A stretch of 64,000 nucleotides of DNA, from NCBI GenBank assembly GCA_031763025.1, contig JASSKH010000009.1:3162001-3226000 (forward strand), written 5' to 3'. A program made the translations under genes and the position numbers. Origin of the DNA: Macrocystis pyrifera. Lineage: Eukaryota; Sar; Phaeophyceae; Laminariales; Laminariaceae. Of the stretch, positions 12,367 to 24,863 are shown one piece after another (position 1 is the first letter of the stretch; every line of letters starts with the position of its first letter). The notes under the pieces were generated by a model that saw only the letters and a program-made list of their open reading frames with translations, was not told where the DNA came from and made no database searches.

Positions 12367-15300
12367 ATGGCGCAAACCACGCCTTGTGTGAGCCACCCTT
12401 CCTTCAAGTGCCACTGGGCTCCCAACCCGTCCACCGAGCGCGGGGACAACTTCCACCTGGGCGCGCACCCCAAGGAGTCCAAGATCATCTACCCCAGCGG
12501 CAAGTTCATCGTCGTGCGGGACGTAGACGACCCCACGAACGTTTTCGTGTACCGCGGCCACAACTCGAAGACCACCGTCGCCAAGTTCTCGCCCAACGGT
12601 TTTTGGGTCGCCTCCGGGGATATCACCGGGAAGGTGCGGTGCTCTCTTGGGAGGGGACAGGTTTTGGTTTGGGTGGGACGGCGGGTTTGGTGTGGTGGGG
12701 AGGGGTACGTAGAAGTAGCGTGTCATGGTCTGTTGGTTGCGCCCCCGTACGGTCGTTTGTCTGCCTGGTGCTGCGCACGGAGGAGGCGGACTTGGTCGAA
12801 GTAGTTGCGTGTGCCACGTGTTGCCGGGTATCCCGTAATGATGTAACAGATAATAGTTGTCGCACGTGCATCTTGCATCTGGCATGTTACATACATGGTA
12901 TAACACCCGGTACGAGGTATGTATATGCCAGGTGTCTCTTTTTGGTGTTCGATGGTTCAGGGAACTCATTGTCTGTGCTCGGGGCCTGGAGTATTCTAGA
13001 CCTAGCCTGGGTTTACCAAACGTGACCACCGGCTGTGTCATACCTGGTACCTGGTACAACTGAGAATAGATACAATATTAATTTTAATAGTAGGTTGCTG
13101 CTACCGTCAAGTATTACTACAAGCTAATGTGGGCTCGGCGACATCGAACAATAGCAACAGCGGCAATAATAGTTTTCAATTCCCAGTCTTGTCGGACGGA
13201 GGCGGATAGTTCCGATATAGAAAGAGAGCCGTTGCGGTTGCCGTTGGCTTTGCTACGATGGCAGTTGCGATTGCGGTTGCTGTTGTGCGTGTCTTAAAGA
13301 GCGCAAGCAAAGCTACCGAGACGAGGCAGCGGCGGCGCGGGTACTTTTTTGCTGCTACGCGCGTAAGTATCCACACTTCGTGTTGTACCTGGTACTGACT
13401 GACGTATTAGATGTTACGATTACCACCTGGTGCTGTTGGGCTTTAGGCTCTTGGGAGCTCCCTGCGGATGTAGATTAAAGCGGCCAAACGTCAAGCGTTC
13501 TGTAGCCCGCGCTCTCTCTCTCCTCGATGGCTGACGGGACAGCGCGCGTACATACGTATATAGCTGTTGTTTTATCTATATACTGGTACCGTACCTGATA
13601 CTGTATAGTTATACGTAGATGCTCTTCTCTCTACTCTCTACGTACAACAAGAAGTACGAGCTCCTCGTACGGTGCACGCGTGATGCTACTGGTGAAGAAC
13701 CCACCAAGCTGCAACATCACCTACAGCACTGATGAGTAACCACCACGCATGTATGCACGCTCCAAAGTTTCATTCGGCGAACGCCCCCCCCCCCTCATTA
13801 AAGCTGTCATCCTTATGCAAGTCCGCTTCACAAGCTGTTCGTAGTAGAATGCAGCTCACCCTTCATGCGACTCGCCGGACACCTCACGGCGCTTTCGCGC
13901 TTGGTGCAAGCAATGTCTGCCGATTCGGTGAAAACCTGAGGGGTTCGTCCCGGCATTGGATATAGGGATGTGACGGTCTATGGTCATACGATTACGGCCA
14001 TGCATGAAATCGAGTACACCCCCCCCCCTATGACCGCGAGTGGCATCTTCCTGCAGCAGTCCTGCGCACAGGCACCCTCAAGTTCGAGGGCTTGACGGCG
14101 AGGTTGCGTCGATGCTACTAGAAGCCTACGAGCACATTCAAAATGAGCTATAAAACGTAACGTAATCGCTGTCTGCAAGCAACAGGCTGGAAACGGCGTA
14201 CCCTGATATCTTGTACCTGGTATATCATTTTGTTACCAAAATGTAAGTACTGCTGTTGTATCCCACCGATACAGCAGTATAATATCAACGCAGTAGGTGG
14301 CCCCGTTTTTTAGAAACCCCACGTTCGTGATTAGAGGTCCCTCATGTACCAGCGTCCCTTATCAGAGTTGGTACCGGCGCCTTGCAGTCAGTAGTGGATA
14401 AAAATCGTGGGTAGAAGTTCCTTATGTACCGTTTTTCCTTACCGCAGGGTCTCTCAAATGGGGCTACCGACTGTACAAGAATCATGTCTGATTTTTTGTT
14501 GTCTCCGCCGTCCGTGGGGCGCCTCCAAATTCTGCGCCTTAAAAAAAAAAGATACGCATCTGGGCATGGGACAACCCTGAACACCAGATGAAGATCGAGG
14601 TGTACGGACTCGGGGGAGCCATCAAGGACCTTGCCTGGGGGCCGGAGAGCAAGCGGATCGTGTGCTGCGGGGGCGGGCTCCGGCGTCAACGCCCGGGCTT
14701 TCATGTGGGACACCGGCAGCAACCTCGGAGAGGTGGTGGGGCACACGAAGCGGGTGATCAGCTGCGACTACAGGCAGAAGCGACCTTACCGGGTGATCAC
14801 CGCGAGCGAGGACTCGAGGACGATTTTTTATCAGGGCCCGCCGTTCAAGATGGACCACTCGAACAACGACCAGCACACGAACTTTGTGAACTGCGTGCGG
14901 TTCAGCCCGGACGGCGGCAGCAAGATCGCCACGTGCTCGTCGGACAGAAAGGTATAGGGAGTGTGTTGAAAAACCGAGCCGCGTGTGCTTCAACCTTCAA
15001 CACGGGCGGTGCTCTTCAACCGCGGCGGGTCTTGTACGAAAACGTATACTCAAGTATCATCTTCCACCATGACAACAAAGTATGTAAATATGGGTACAGC
15101 ATGGTAGGCTGTCTGCTATGGGCGCATGCATAACCAGCTTGGAGAGATGCATGGACTGTGCTCGTAGACGTTCCCGTTTCGCGTGCTCCTGCTTTCGTCG
15201 ATGGGCGCGTACGATATAGGATTTTCGATTTTTCGTGCGGTGGTAGCGTTGGCAGGAAGGCGATGTAGCGGTAGAACCAGCCATGCAGACTCGCACCAGG

Positions 15301-16838
15301 CGGACAATTTTCCTCCATGGCGATTCACCTGTTTGCTGCCATGGCGTACGAGTACGTGTTCGCTACCTCGCGTTTTATTTCCGCGTCGTACATTATCAAA
15401 TAGCACCTCATGGCCGCATGGCATTGCGTAGCATCGCATAGCACCGCGTAGCGTAGAATGTTATAGCGTCAAATAGCATCGCATTGCATACCATTATATA
15501 GCATCATATAGCATTGCACAACTCGAGAGTGTTTCATCGTGCCCTGAAAATCACCGTGTCCATTCGCAGATTTGGCTGTACGACGGAACCACGGGTGCAC
15601 CGCTGTCGACCCTCGGCGAGGCATCGGACGCCCACTCTGGCTCCATCTACTCGCTCGCCTGGAGCCCGGACTCCTCGTCACTCGCGACAGCTTCAGCCGA
15701 CAAGACGGTCCGCCTCTACGATGCCGCCTCCGGCGCGTGCACGAACACGTGGAAGTTCAGCGACACCCCAGGAGTGGGAGACATGCAGGTCGCCGTCGTC
15801 TTCTGTGGCGAACAGGCGGTCTCCGTCTCCCTCAACGGTAACATCAACGTGCTAGACATCGGCTCTGAGAGGCCCCGGGCCGTGTACCAGTCCCACCAGG
15901 TGGCCGTGACGGCCATGACGGCGTACCCCGTCACCATGCCGGGAGGTGGAGGAGGCGCCCCCAAGATTCTGACCGGCTCTTTCACCGGGGTCGTGTGTGC
16001 GTGGGATCCGGCTACCGGTGTCGCGAGGCGGTGCACCGGCGGCAAGGGGGCTGCCGTTACCGCAGCCTGCCACGGGAACAGAGTTTCCGGGATCGCTGCG
16101 TGTTCCGCGGGGCTAGTGTCGGTGGGGTGGGATGACACGCTCCGCCTCGCGCCGGCGGGTGGGGACGGCGACGGCGGCATCGCCGTGTTCACGGAGTCTG
16201 TCGGCACCACCGGCCAGCCTTGCGGCGTGGCCGCGACCGTCGAGTCCGACCTCGTCGCCGTCGCCACCAACCAGGGGGTCATGTTACTCCGCGGCGTTTC
16301 TTCGGTCGTCGGGCTTGCCGCGGCGTACACGCCGACTTCAATCGCGATGGCGCCCGGGGCGGGAGAGATCGCGGTGGGGTCCAAGGAGGGCAAGATTTAC
16401 ATCTACGAGACGGCAGGGGACGAGCTGAAGGAGACCATGGTCGTCGAGGGTCACCGTGGAGAGGTGACAAGCGTCGCGTATTCGCCAGACGGCAAGTTTT
16501 TGGCCGCGGGGGACACGGCTCGGGAGGTGATGGTCTGGAAGACGGGGGCAGGGGGTTGGGCCGCGGAGGTGCAGGGCCTGTGGCAGTTCCACACGGCGCG
16601 CGTGACGTGCCTCGCGTGGACCCCCGGTGGGGAATATCTTGCGTCGGGCGGGCTCGACGAGAACGTGTTCGTGTGGAAGCCCTCGACGCCGAGGCGCCGT
16701 GTGCAGTACAAGTTCGCGAACAAGGACGGAGTGGAAGGGCTGGCGTGGCTGTCGGACACGGTGGTGGCGTCCGCGGGGGGTGACCACTGCGTGACGACGT
16801 GGGACATCACGGGAGACATTGCGGTGTTCGACACGTGA
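12367..16838 (+). CDS. AIP1: Actin-interacting protein 1 (AIP1/WDR1), WD40 repeat protein
   Basis: Three exons: 12,367-12,633; 14,552-14,951; 15,570-16,838, all phase 0, about 644 residues, close to the family's ~600. AIP1 works with ADF/cofilin to disassemble actin filaments in the cytosol (family knowledge). The order of motifs matches animal and fungal AIP1: YPSGKFIVVRDVDDP and YRGHNSKTTVAKFSP in exon 1; IRIWAWDN, IKDLAWGPESKRI, GEVVGHTKRV, FVNCVRFSPDG in exon 2; then SGSIYSLAWSPDS, LTGSFTGVVCAWD, VTSVAYSPDGKFL, VTCLAWTPGGEYLASGG and a final TTWDITGD in exon 3. They are two stacked beta-propellers in the known fold. Exon 2 needs one base fewer in the G run at 14,669-14,677 to stay in frame. 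This is either a base-call error or a real frameshift. Its acceptor follows an A run, which is unusual. Intron 1 holds an interspersed repeat. Confidence 0.93.
13790..14030 (-). repeat. Copy of the ~310-bp interspersed repeat in AIP1 intron 1
   Basis: Inverted relative to the copy at 28,548. Recognisable pieces are CATGCATGAAATCGAGTACA reading toward the right, TCACGGCGCTTTCGCGCTTG and CATTGGATATAGGGATG. It is slightly shorter than the fullest copies and begins next to a C run. Confidence 0.65.
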
Positions 16839-18186
16839 TGTGACTGAAGTGAATCGTCTGATTTGATCTGGTTTGGTTTGGTTTGATTTGGTCCGATGCG
16901 GCGGAGCTCTCTAGTTGCTGGGAAGGCGTTTTCCTAGAAACGCGCTCTTCCTGTGATGCAGATGCGGATTTCTTTAGTGGCTGGGAAGGAGTTTTCCTGG
17001 AGACGTTCTCCAATGATTCGTTTGCGGAATTCCCTAATTTCGTGGATGGCTTTTTCCTAGATTCGCGCTCTTGCGGTTCGGATTTTTGTGTGGATGAAAA
17101 GGAAAAGGCGGCGTTACAGTAGTTTCGCGCAAACGTTAAAATAAAAAATTCGCGTCCGTCGTATAGGCTGTCTTGCAAGTTTTGTCTCCGAGGCGTAACG
17201 CGTAGACATGGCTGCTAGCTTTTTCAATTACGTGTCAACGTGAAAGGTAGTGGCAAAATATACGGTGATGTTTCGCTGCAGGGAGTTGGACGTGAGTCTT
17301 ATTTTTTTCCCCCTCAAGCTGTAAGGGCTTGGGAGGTGTTCGCATCGGTTGGGAGCTGCAGAAATGACCAGGTGATCATCGTGATCCGTCATACCGTCGC
17401 CGCTTTTTTTTTTTTTTTTTTCTGAAGCTCTACGAGGCTGCCTCGAGTTTTTTTTTTCCGTGTTAGTGCGTATGTTGGTCTTGCGTAGAGTTTGTTTGTC
17501 GTACGTGATGTGGTAGCAAGGATGATATTCCGCTCGCTTTGGCTTGGCGTCTCAGCAGCGACTTCCGGCGCAGTGCTCTTACCCCACCCCGACGTTTCGT
17601 TCAGGCTACGGAGCAGCATCGAACGCGCTGGCGGGTAGCAGCAGCGGCGTCTGATCGGCGCCCCGGGGGTTGCGCGAGGTGTCTCGATAGAGGAGCGCAT
17701 TGAAACATTCTCAAGTGCGGTCTTCTCATCCGTCTCAAAAAAGTATTTGTACCTCTGAGACCTTGCACATTGCTATGCTACCCCGTGAAGTCTCGGTAAC
17801 GTCAGCAAAAAAAATGACGACCGTGGTCGTGGGTAAAGTAGGAACGCACGTGTTACCATTTACTGCTGTGTTCCGTGCCGCGCTTTGAATTGAATTGAAC
17901 AACGGAGTGACGTAGCCGGGCCTCCCGTGGTTGTTGACTTGTACTTAGCTCGCTATACCACGAGCTGTCGCTCATAGTTGAGCCCATCGTCTCCAGCATC
18001 AATCCGAAAGCACAGCTGACCGGCGATACGAACTCTGTACCTCTTGTGACCGACGCTCATGCCTCATATTTCACCACGTCATGTTATTACGTCGATCGCC
18101 ACACCAGCGAAAAACAGCTTACTAAAGGACAAGGATGGTAACAAGTCGGCGTGCAATTTAGGTAATTTTCTTATTGTGCCCGACGC
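16839..18186. other. Convergent spacer between AIP1 and the EF-hand gene
   Basis: It holds both 3' ends. It contains the three-unit ~60-bp repeat at 16,905-17,085 and a T run at 17,404-17,421. I see no further gene. Confidence 0.5.
16905..17085. repeat. Three diverged ~60-bp tandem units just after AIP1
   Basis: Each unit contains a version of CTGGGAAGGCGTTTTCCTAG followed by (A/T)CGCGCTCTT or a relative and ends in GCGGATTT or GCGGAATT. Read on the plus strand the units give WEGVFLE-like peptides; read on the minus strand they give SRKTPS-like peptides. Both frames stay open across the units, so the strand, if any is translated, is undecided. Confidence 0.5.
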
Positions 18187-21100
18187 TCAACCCTCGCAGG
18201 CTTGGCGGCGGCGGGCTGCTGGCTGGGTGAGACTCAAACCGTTCAGATCTACCAGATCCGTCACCGCTTCGAAGTAATCGCAAAACTCTTCTTTCGACAC
18301 CCACCCTGGCTCGCCGGCATCGGCTTCGGCGCCGTCTGCTCCGGTGTGGTCCCCGTCGCGGGAGTCCATGCTGGCCGCACTACCCCCACCAAGTCTTCCT
18401 TTGGCAACGTGTTCCAACCCCCGCGCAAAATCTTCATAAACACACGCAGCGCTGAGGGCCGGGCTGGCTTGCCGGTACTCGTCCAAATCTCCCGCGAGCA
18501 GGAGGCGAGTGATCTCAGCGGCGGGGACGCGAGGGGCATCGATGCTGCCACCACGACCAAGACCCCCTCTACCACCACTGCCATCACCGCCACGGCCAGG
18601 TGTTATGCTTATAAACTCCTGCTGCCTACTCGCGCAACCGGCCTGTGTTCTCCCCCTGTTGCCGTCGCCGATGACGGTGCCGTTGCCGCTCCCACTCCTA
18701 GTCTCTTCGAGCACCTGAAACTCGACGCTACCACTGGCCGGTGGCGTTCCGATTTTCGTTGATGCTAAACGAAAAATCGTGTCGAATGCCTTTTCGAGCA
18801 GTTCGGCCTCAGTCTCTCCAAGGTCGGGGGGTATTCCTTGCGTGGGCGAGCAGGGAAACGGCGTGATAGGGTATGGGTAAGGAAAGCGTTGTGACGATAC
18901 CCGCCGCGCAGCGAGCGCTGAGAGGGGGGGAGGGCAAGTTGACGGTGCACTCGCTTCGTGCCCGGTGTAAGACGCGATGCATGCGGGATATCAAGGCGGA
19001 GGGTCTGGCCGCTGTTCCATCTCATGCGCACACTCTTTACGAGAGGCCCGATTTCTCTGGCTCGATTTTTTCGTTTTCTTCCAGCGGGTGGGTAAATATA
19101 TAGCTTTTAATTCCCGCACTCCACGTTTGGAAAGGTGTCGTGTGTCAATTTAACTCGGTTGTGGGACAAAGCGATTGTTGTAGTACCTAACAATGCTGCC
19201 GGGGCATTGGCAGCGCAAGCTGCAGTTGCCGTGATCTCGGACACGTGAGTATGTCAATGTAAGCTCTCGTACGTGAGGCTGTGTTGAGGACACATGGTTT
19301 CCCCGCGGCTGCGTTGAGCTTATTGAAAAACATGCATTGCGTTTGCTAGAAAGAGTAAACTCGCGTAGTTGCTAGAAAGAGTAAACTCGCGTAGAGGCAC
19401 ACTCCAAACGATGCGCTAGGAGTAAACCCGGGGAAAAGACACACGCCTGTCCCTGGCCAAAACAGCCCCCCGTCACGTCGAAGGGCGATGAAGGATGAAG
19501 GAACGTGGATTTCGATGTTGGACGAAAAGGGGTGAGAACTTACGTCGAAAGGAAACATCGTCGTTTTTTTTTTCGTGCGTTCGGGCGCGGGGTTCGGTGT
19601 TTTCCTCCTCGAATCCCAAAGTGTAGTAGTTGCTCACCAATAAACTCAGCGACGCGCTCACAGGTCGCCCTCCACTGCTCCCCCGCTATCGAAGTAGTAC
19701 AGCTCTGCTTGTTCGGGGAGAGAAGGAATATTAATTGCACGCAAACGTGAAAATAATTCATCAGCAACTCTGTCTGTCGTGCAGCAGGTAGACGCCAGGA
19801 GTACCGCGTGCTGGCGGAAATCTCATGTAAAGTCACCAAAAAAAACATGAAAGAGGGCGGAATTCAACGTTCGTTCGTCTCGAGGACTAGACGCGTCCTT
19901 TCGGCAGATTTTTTTTGGGAGGCGAACGCCACGCGCTTGCTGCAAGGGTTCATGCACACAGTCCCGATTCCGCATCTAGCGTTTCGATCGCGGTGCTAGA
20001 CCCCAAAACAAAATGCGTATCATGATTACGTGTGCTCGTAGCGTTTGGTTCGTGATGGTACACTACAAAGAGGTCGTGCGTGCGACCAACCATGTAGTTG
20101 CGCTGGTGTGGGAATTCTGGAAGGCTCCTCGCGTGAAAGGCCTGACTCATCCCATCATCGCACCTCTCCGTCGCTGCCCCAATGCTCTTCCGATCCGGAA
20201 TCTAGCGAAGGCGTGTCCACCTTGAGCCGCCACTCCTCTACCTTCTCCACCGTCCCTCCGCGAGGAGAACCGTCCTCGGAGGGTGTCGAAGGGCGCGTGA
20301 AGCGCACATCGAAAGTGTCGTTCGCATGGCACTTCACGATCCATGCTCGGTACCACTCAAACCCCTGGGGTTGTTCAGCGGCATCGGAAACATATTCAAG
20401 TTAACGCCGTTTTGTTACGAAGCCTAGAAGCGAAAGCGTATATTGGGGAACAACATCGATGGCACGGGGGCGAAGCAGGAGCACCGTAACAAACGCCGTC
20501 AGCCCGGGTATAAATACATCTATTGCGCAGATTCAGACGCGCTCGCTGGAAACATGAACTCGAGGCTGATTTCAGCGCAGCCGGCACACAGAAAGCAGGG
20601 GTTGAGCGCATCATTTATTGTGTAGCAGACTTTTCTCAACCTACTTGCTACGACGGTTTATGTCTAAGTGGTGGCGGTTGGCGCCTTCACCCTTTTCCTA
20701 CTGCAGAAATATTTCTACTCTATTTGCAAGTGGTTTGTCCCCAAATCGAGGGTACGGTTCTGAAGGCGGCCAAAGACCTTGACTCAATCGTGCATCACAT
20801 CCCAACGAAAGTTTTCTTCTGAAATTACGGTCTTGCCTTCAGAAAAAGAGCTTCCACCTCCTGCCCTTCGTCTAGATCCGCCGGTAGAAGCCGTCTGGAA
20901 CGAAAATCTCTCCGCGCCGCGTCCGATTTCCGCCGCGCTCCCCGCGAGGCGCAAGTGATGGCGCTGCATTCCGTTCTGTCGGTGAAACCCCCGCTGAACT
21001 CTAAGAGGGACGGCAGGGTCAGCGTGCGAGCCGGCTGGGCATCGAAGAGTTCCTCGGCCCATTCCCACCGGCGTGTCTTGGTCATTGTCCAGAGGCTCAC

Positions 21101-23614
21101 CTGCTTCAACACGGCCTTCACCTTGCGGTGAGGTGGGGGGGGGCGCGTTTGGAGCGAAGGGCGAGTGACTGGGAGGGTCCGGGGAGTAGTTTTAAGACTA
21201 CGTCAAAATGGGGGAGGGTGGCGTTGTCTCTCAAGTTGCTGCGGCAGAGCACTTTTGTGCTCTACAGGGAGCAGGGAGATTCGAGATTGGGGAACCGTTT
21301 GTGAATGCGGCGTGGCGAGGCAGTGTACGTTCAACTGTGACATATTATACGACACGCTGCTGATGATTCGTACGATCGACGTACAGTATCGAACCAAAAC
21401 CACCAGTGTACGCTGGACGAACCTCAACACTTTCGAACCTCTTTCTCCGGTTTGTTTTGATTCTCCTATTTTTAAGTGTACCTGTGCATTCTCTGTCATA
21501 TGAAATAACACCTCGTCCAGCTGAACCTCTCCCACAGCGCCAGCATCCAGCATCTGAAACATTTGGGTGAGCAGCTCTTCCTCCCTTTCCGGTATCAACT
21601 CGGCCACTGTTCCTTCGTCACAATAATCGCCGTCGCGCCAACCGCGGCGTCTCGTTCGTCGAGGGCGCCGCGCACCCCCAAGCTCTCGACGCCCTTTTTC
21701 GATCCCAGGCTCAAACACGTTACCTCTCTTGGGCCTGTACACATCTCGGGTGCCGCCGCCGCTGCCGCCGCCGTCGAGCCCGTGTCTTTCTCTGAGAAGC
21801 TCCTCGGCGCGCCGTTGCTCCTCAAAGCTGCGCTCTTCAGCGTGCTCTTCGGCCTCTCGCGACCACGCCTCGTGCTTGGCATCAAATTTACGCTGAAACG
21901 AGGGCATGAGCGACTGCCCCGGAGCCCCCGGCTTGGGCGTAAGTAGTTGCTGCTTCTTGAGCCACTGTCGCTTCCCACCCCCGACAGCATTCGGACCCCT
22001 CCCTGCTAGCGCATAAGGTCGACTTTCTCGGGGTGTCTCCGCCATGGGAGGTAGGTGCACGGCTCTGGTAAGTCCAGCGGTGGCAGTGGGGTGTGTGGCC
22101 GGTCTTGCGGCCCCGTGACTGGGCGCACACGGTACCGAGGCATCCGCCGATATATTCCCGTGCTTGGTGGTTAACTCCACGATGTGTCTGGGGGGCACAA
22201 AACAGTCTCTGACGGGTATGATCTGGTGAGCTTTCTTGCCCCGGAAGCTATGAAATGGGCGGGTCGACGAGCTCTCCCCGGTGCTGTTGCTGGTGGCAAC
22301 GCTTTGTGTCGTCGAGATCGCTGGCTCTGTCCGAGAATGGCTACCGCTTTTGTGTTGGGTCACGTGCGACGAGCCACCGCGGCTGAACGTGGCCGTCAAT
22401 GTGGTGCTGTCGTCCACCTCGGAATTTGGCCGTTGATGTCCCAGTGTTTGCTGTAGAGAGGCGCGGGTGGGCCATTTATAGTTGATGGCGAAATCTGCCG
22501 ACGGCTGAGTGTAGAAGAGCTGCCGTGTATAACAACGACGCGGGTTGGGTGGAAACGAAAGTGAGATGTGTCCCACGATTTTGAACGTGGCTTTACAGGT
22601 ACTGTAGTCGTACAACATGGGCGCACCGGATGTGCGTGCCAGGAGACGATGCTGAGCGGACGTTTGATCGACCGATGTACGATATGCAGGGCGGGGTGTC
22701 CGAAAAAAAACGGTGATGCCAAGGCTATTGACCCCTTCGGGACCCCGAGATGGAGACCAAAACAATGATACCTTTGGTGTTGTCAACCGTCTAAATACAG
22801 CGTGAGCACTCAGAAGTACGGACGGGAGCACGCTGCGCCCGTGCCGTACGACTCCCTGCATTGCAACTCGGACCCCCCAAGTTGTATCATATCTCCTAAT
22901 TACGCAGCTACCGTTGCCGTAGTCGTCACTTTTTATTGTCAATTTTCAGTATTACCGATATACTACAAGTATCAATATTAACGGTAATAATTTTCACTTT
23001 TGAGGTCAACGGATACTTTTTTGAAGAGAGCGCTCGGCGACAGCACTGCATACTACCTGCAAGTTGTGTACGTATCATGTTTTTTTCATATTAATGCTAC
23101 AGCAGTCACAGCAGTAGATCGTCCAATAAATAGGAATTCATATTAATGCTACAGCAAGTCACAGCAGTAGATCGTCCAATAAATAGGAACATCACCAGGA
23201 GGTTTCGTGCGCATTGGCAGCAGCAGCATTGCTGTGTCTACCAGGTATATCTGCCCACGACGTTGCAAAAAAAGGTCAAAGTCATACCTTGAGGTACTCC
23301 GCTCGGGCAGCCTCCTCAAGGTTTCCCTTCACAACGCTCTTCGTCTCCCTGATCCTAAGATCTTCCTTCTCCCACAGAGCGAACTTTTCCTTCTTCTTGA
23401 TCCCGGCTCTCACGGCCTCGCTCCTACCATCCTCCATCTCCATGGCAGCGGTTGCTTCGGCCTGCTCTGCCTGATTCGCAACCTGACCCCAGAAGTCGTC
23501 CAACGCACACTGCTCGCGCTCGGCCAGGCTCATGCTTCGACGTTCCATTTCGGCAATGCTGGAGGCACTCGCTGTAGGTCGAGTGCCAAACCCTTTGACA
23601 ACCCCTCCCATCAT
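18187..23614 (-). CDS. Uncharacterised protein with EF-hand-like segments and a Tudor-like module
   Basis: Five phase-0 exons: 23,288-23,614; 21,482-22,651; 20,837-21,121; 20,164-20,364; 18,187-18,714, totalling about 836 residues. I do not recognise a named protein. Exon 1 is charged and probably coiled coil (EKFALWEKEDLRIRETKS). Exon 2 has a novel-looking block (CKATFKIVGHISLSF), a long Arg/Glu-rich helix, and a degenerate EF-hand whose loop reads DAGAVGEVQLDE: positions 1, 6 and 12 fit but the middle Ca2+ ligands are missing. Exon 3 continues with a second EF-like pair. Exon 4 (GFEWYRAWIVKCHANDTFDV, then EKVEEWRLKV) resembles Tudor/Agenet modules. Exon 5 adds WVSKEEFCDYFEAV and the stop. 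The start is the ATG pair at 23,614. The exon 3 donor is AAG|GCAAGA, a GC-type site. The exon 2 start is the least certain joint. Confidence 0.65.
19344..19396. repeat. Short tandem duplication in intron
   Basis: Two adjacent units of about 26 bp, each GCTAGAAAGAGTAAACTCGC plus GTAG, in the last intron of the EF-hand-like gene. Confidence 0.7.
23087..23192. repeat. Two near-identical ~52-bp tandem units
   Basis: TTCATATTAATGCTACAGCA followed by GTCACAGCAGTAGATCGTCC and AATAAATAGGAA occurs twice in a row with one base of difference, in intron 1 of the EF-hand-like gene. Confidence 0.8.
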
Positions 23615-24863
23615 AGTGATCGGGGTCGCGGCGCGCGGCAAGTCGATGGCTCACGGGTCGGGCCGGGTGTATACCTTCCTCTCTGATTTTGCGTCTACCC
23701 TACTATGCAGCCGACTACGCCAGCACTCGAATCTCGTACGTATATGCCTCGGATGGGCTCCACGCAAGCTTTTTGCTCAAAGCGGCGCGTTCTAAACTCG
23801 TGCGCCGTCTCGGAAGCCGAGGCGAGCAGGCTGGAGCGGAAGCAGGGCGGCGAATGAACATGCGGAGCGCGACCGTCGACTTGCGAGCAGTCGGGCTGGC
23901 CGGCCGAAAACGACAGAACCCGAACACGACCGTTTCAATAAAATTCACTTGCGGTGATTGGCGGGAGTCTTGCCGCGTGTTCCGGCTAAATGTTCACGTA
24001 CCAGGTACAGGTACACAACTAGTACCTCGTACGTAGCTCGTAGTACTCGTCATATTATTGGACAAGTCGAGTACAAGTACAAATAAATGTAGCGTGCTGT
24101 GTTGTTGCTGTGCTGCGGCTGCTGTTGTCAACATTTCTCAGATGCTTTCAGTATACTTCATACTCCGAGCATACTCGGGAGTATCGCGGACATTTCGTAC
24201 TCCGAGTACTGAGTACTGAGAGCATTGTTTTGGCAGTGGCGGCCTACATACTGCGAGCACGACTGGGAATATGAGCAGTACAGAACTCCGAGTACAAGCA
24301 GTACCTGCAGTACAAACATCCGAAATACACTTGCCCGAGGAACGATCCTCGGACGCTGGTCTACTCTTGTCCTATCGGTGCTCCTAACCAAGGGAGTAGC
24401 CAAACCCTAGGATACTTCTTCTGTAGTCTGCTAAAACCCAGTTCTACGGGTCATCCTGTTTTGAAGACAGGTCTGTCCTAGGAATTTCCTTGCGTTCTTA
24501 CGAAAGCCTTAATAGTGCTGGCTGTCTTATCTACCAAGAGGAACTTCAGAGGCCCAGGAATACACTTGTGGGGTACTGTGATATGGCATAGGATCGGGCT
24601 AAACAAGTGTAGTATCAAAGCTTTGAATACCCCAAGAGGATTTCATGGGGCTCTGAAGTTTCCCTTGGTAAGCTTTCAAAGCCTTGAATACTCCTAAGAG
24701 TATTACTGCCGCACTATCCGGAAGAAGCTGAGCGAGCAACACGTGACGATGCACGACAAGGTACTCGTAGTCAAGCGAGGTACTGCAGTGACAACATGTT
24801 GCGGCCAGTGTTCTCTCGTGCGAGAGCAGAGTTTTGTGTATAATTTTTATTTTTGGTATTTCC
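23615..24863. other. Upstream spacer of the EF-hand-like gene
   Basis: Probably holds the promoter of the gene starting at 23,614. Around 24,140-24,310 there are many short GAGTACTC/ACTCCGAGTA palindromic words. No gene recognised. Confidence 0.4.

Noticed and set aside
16220-16783. 187-codon open frame overlapping AIP1
   Set aside because: Alternate frame of a GC-rich AIP1 exon with Arg/Gly-rich composition and no domain.
21563-22456. Plus-strand open frames opposite the EF-hand-like gene
   Set aside because: Shadows of exon 2 on the minus strand, which has recognisable segments and good splice sites.
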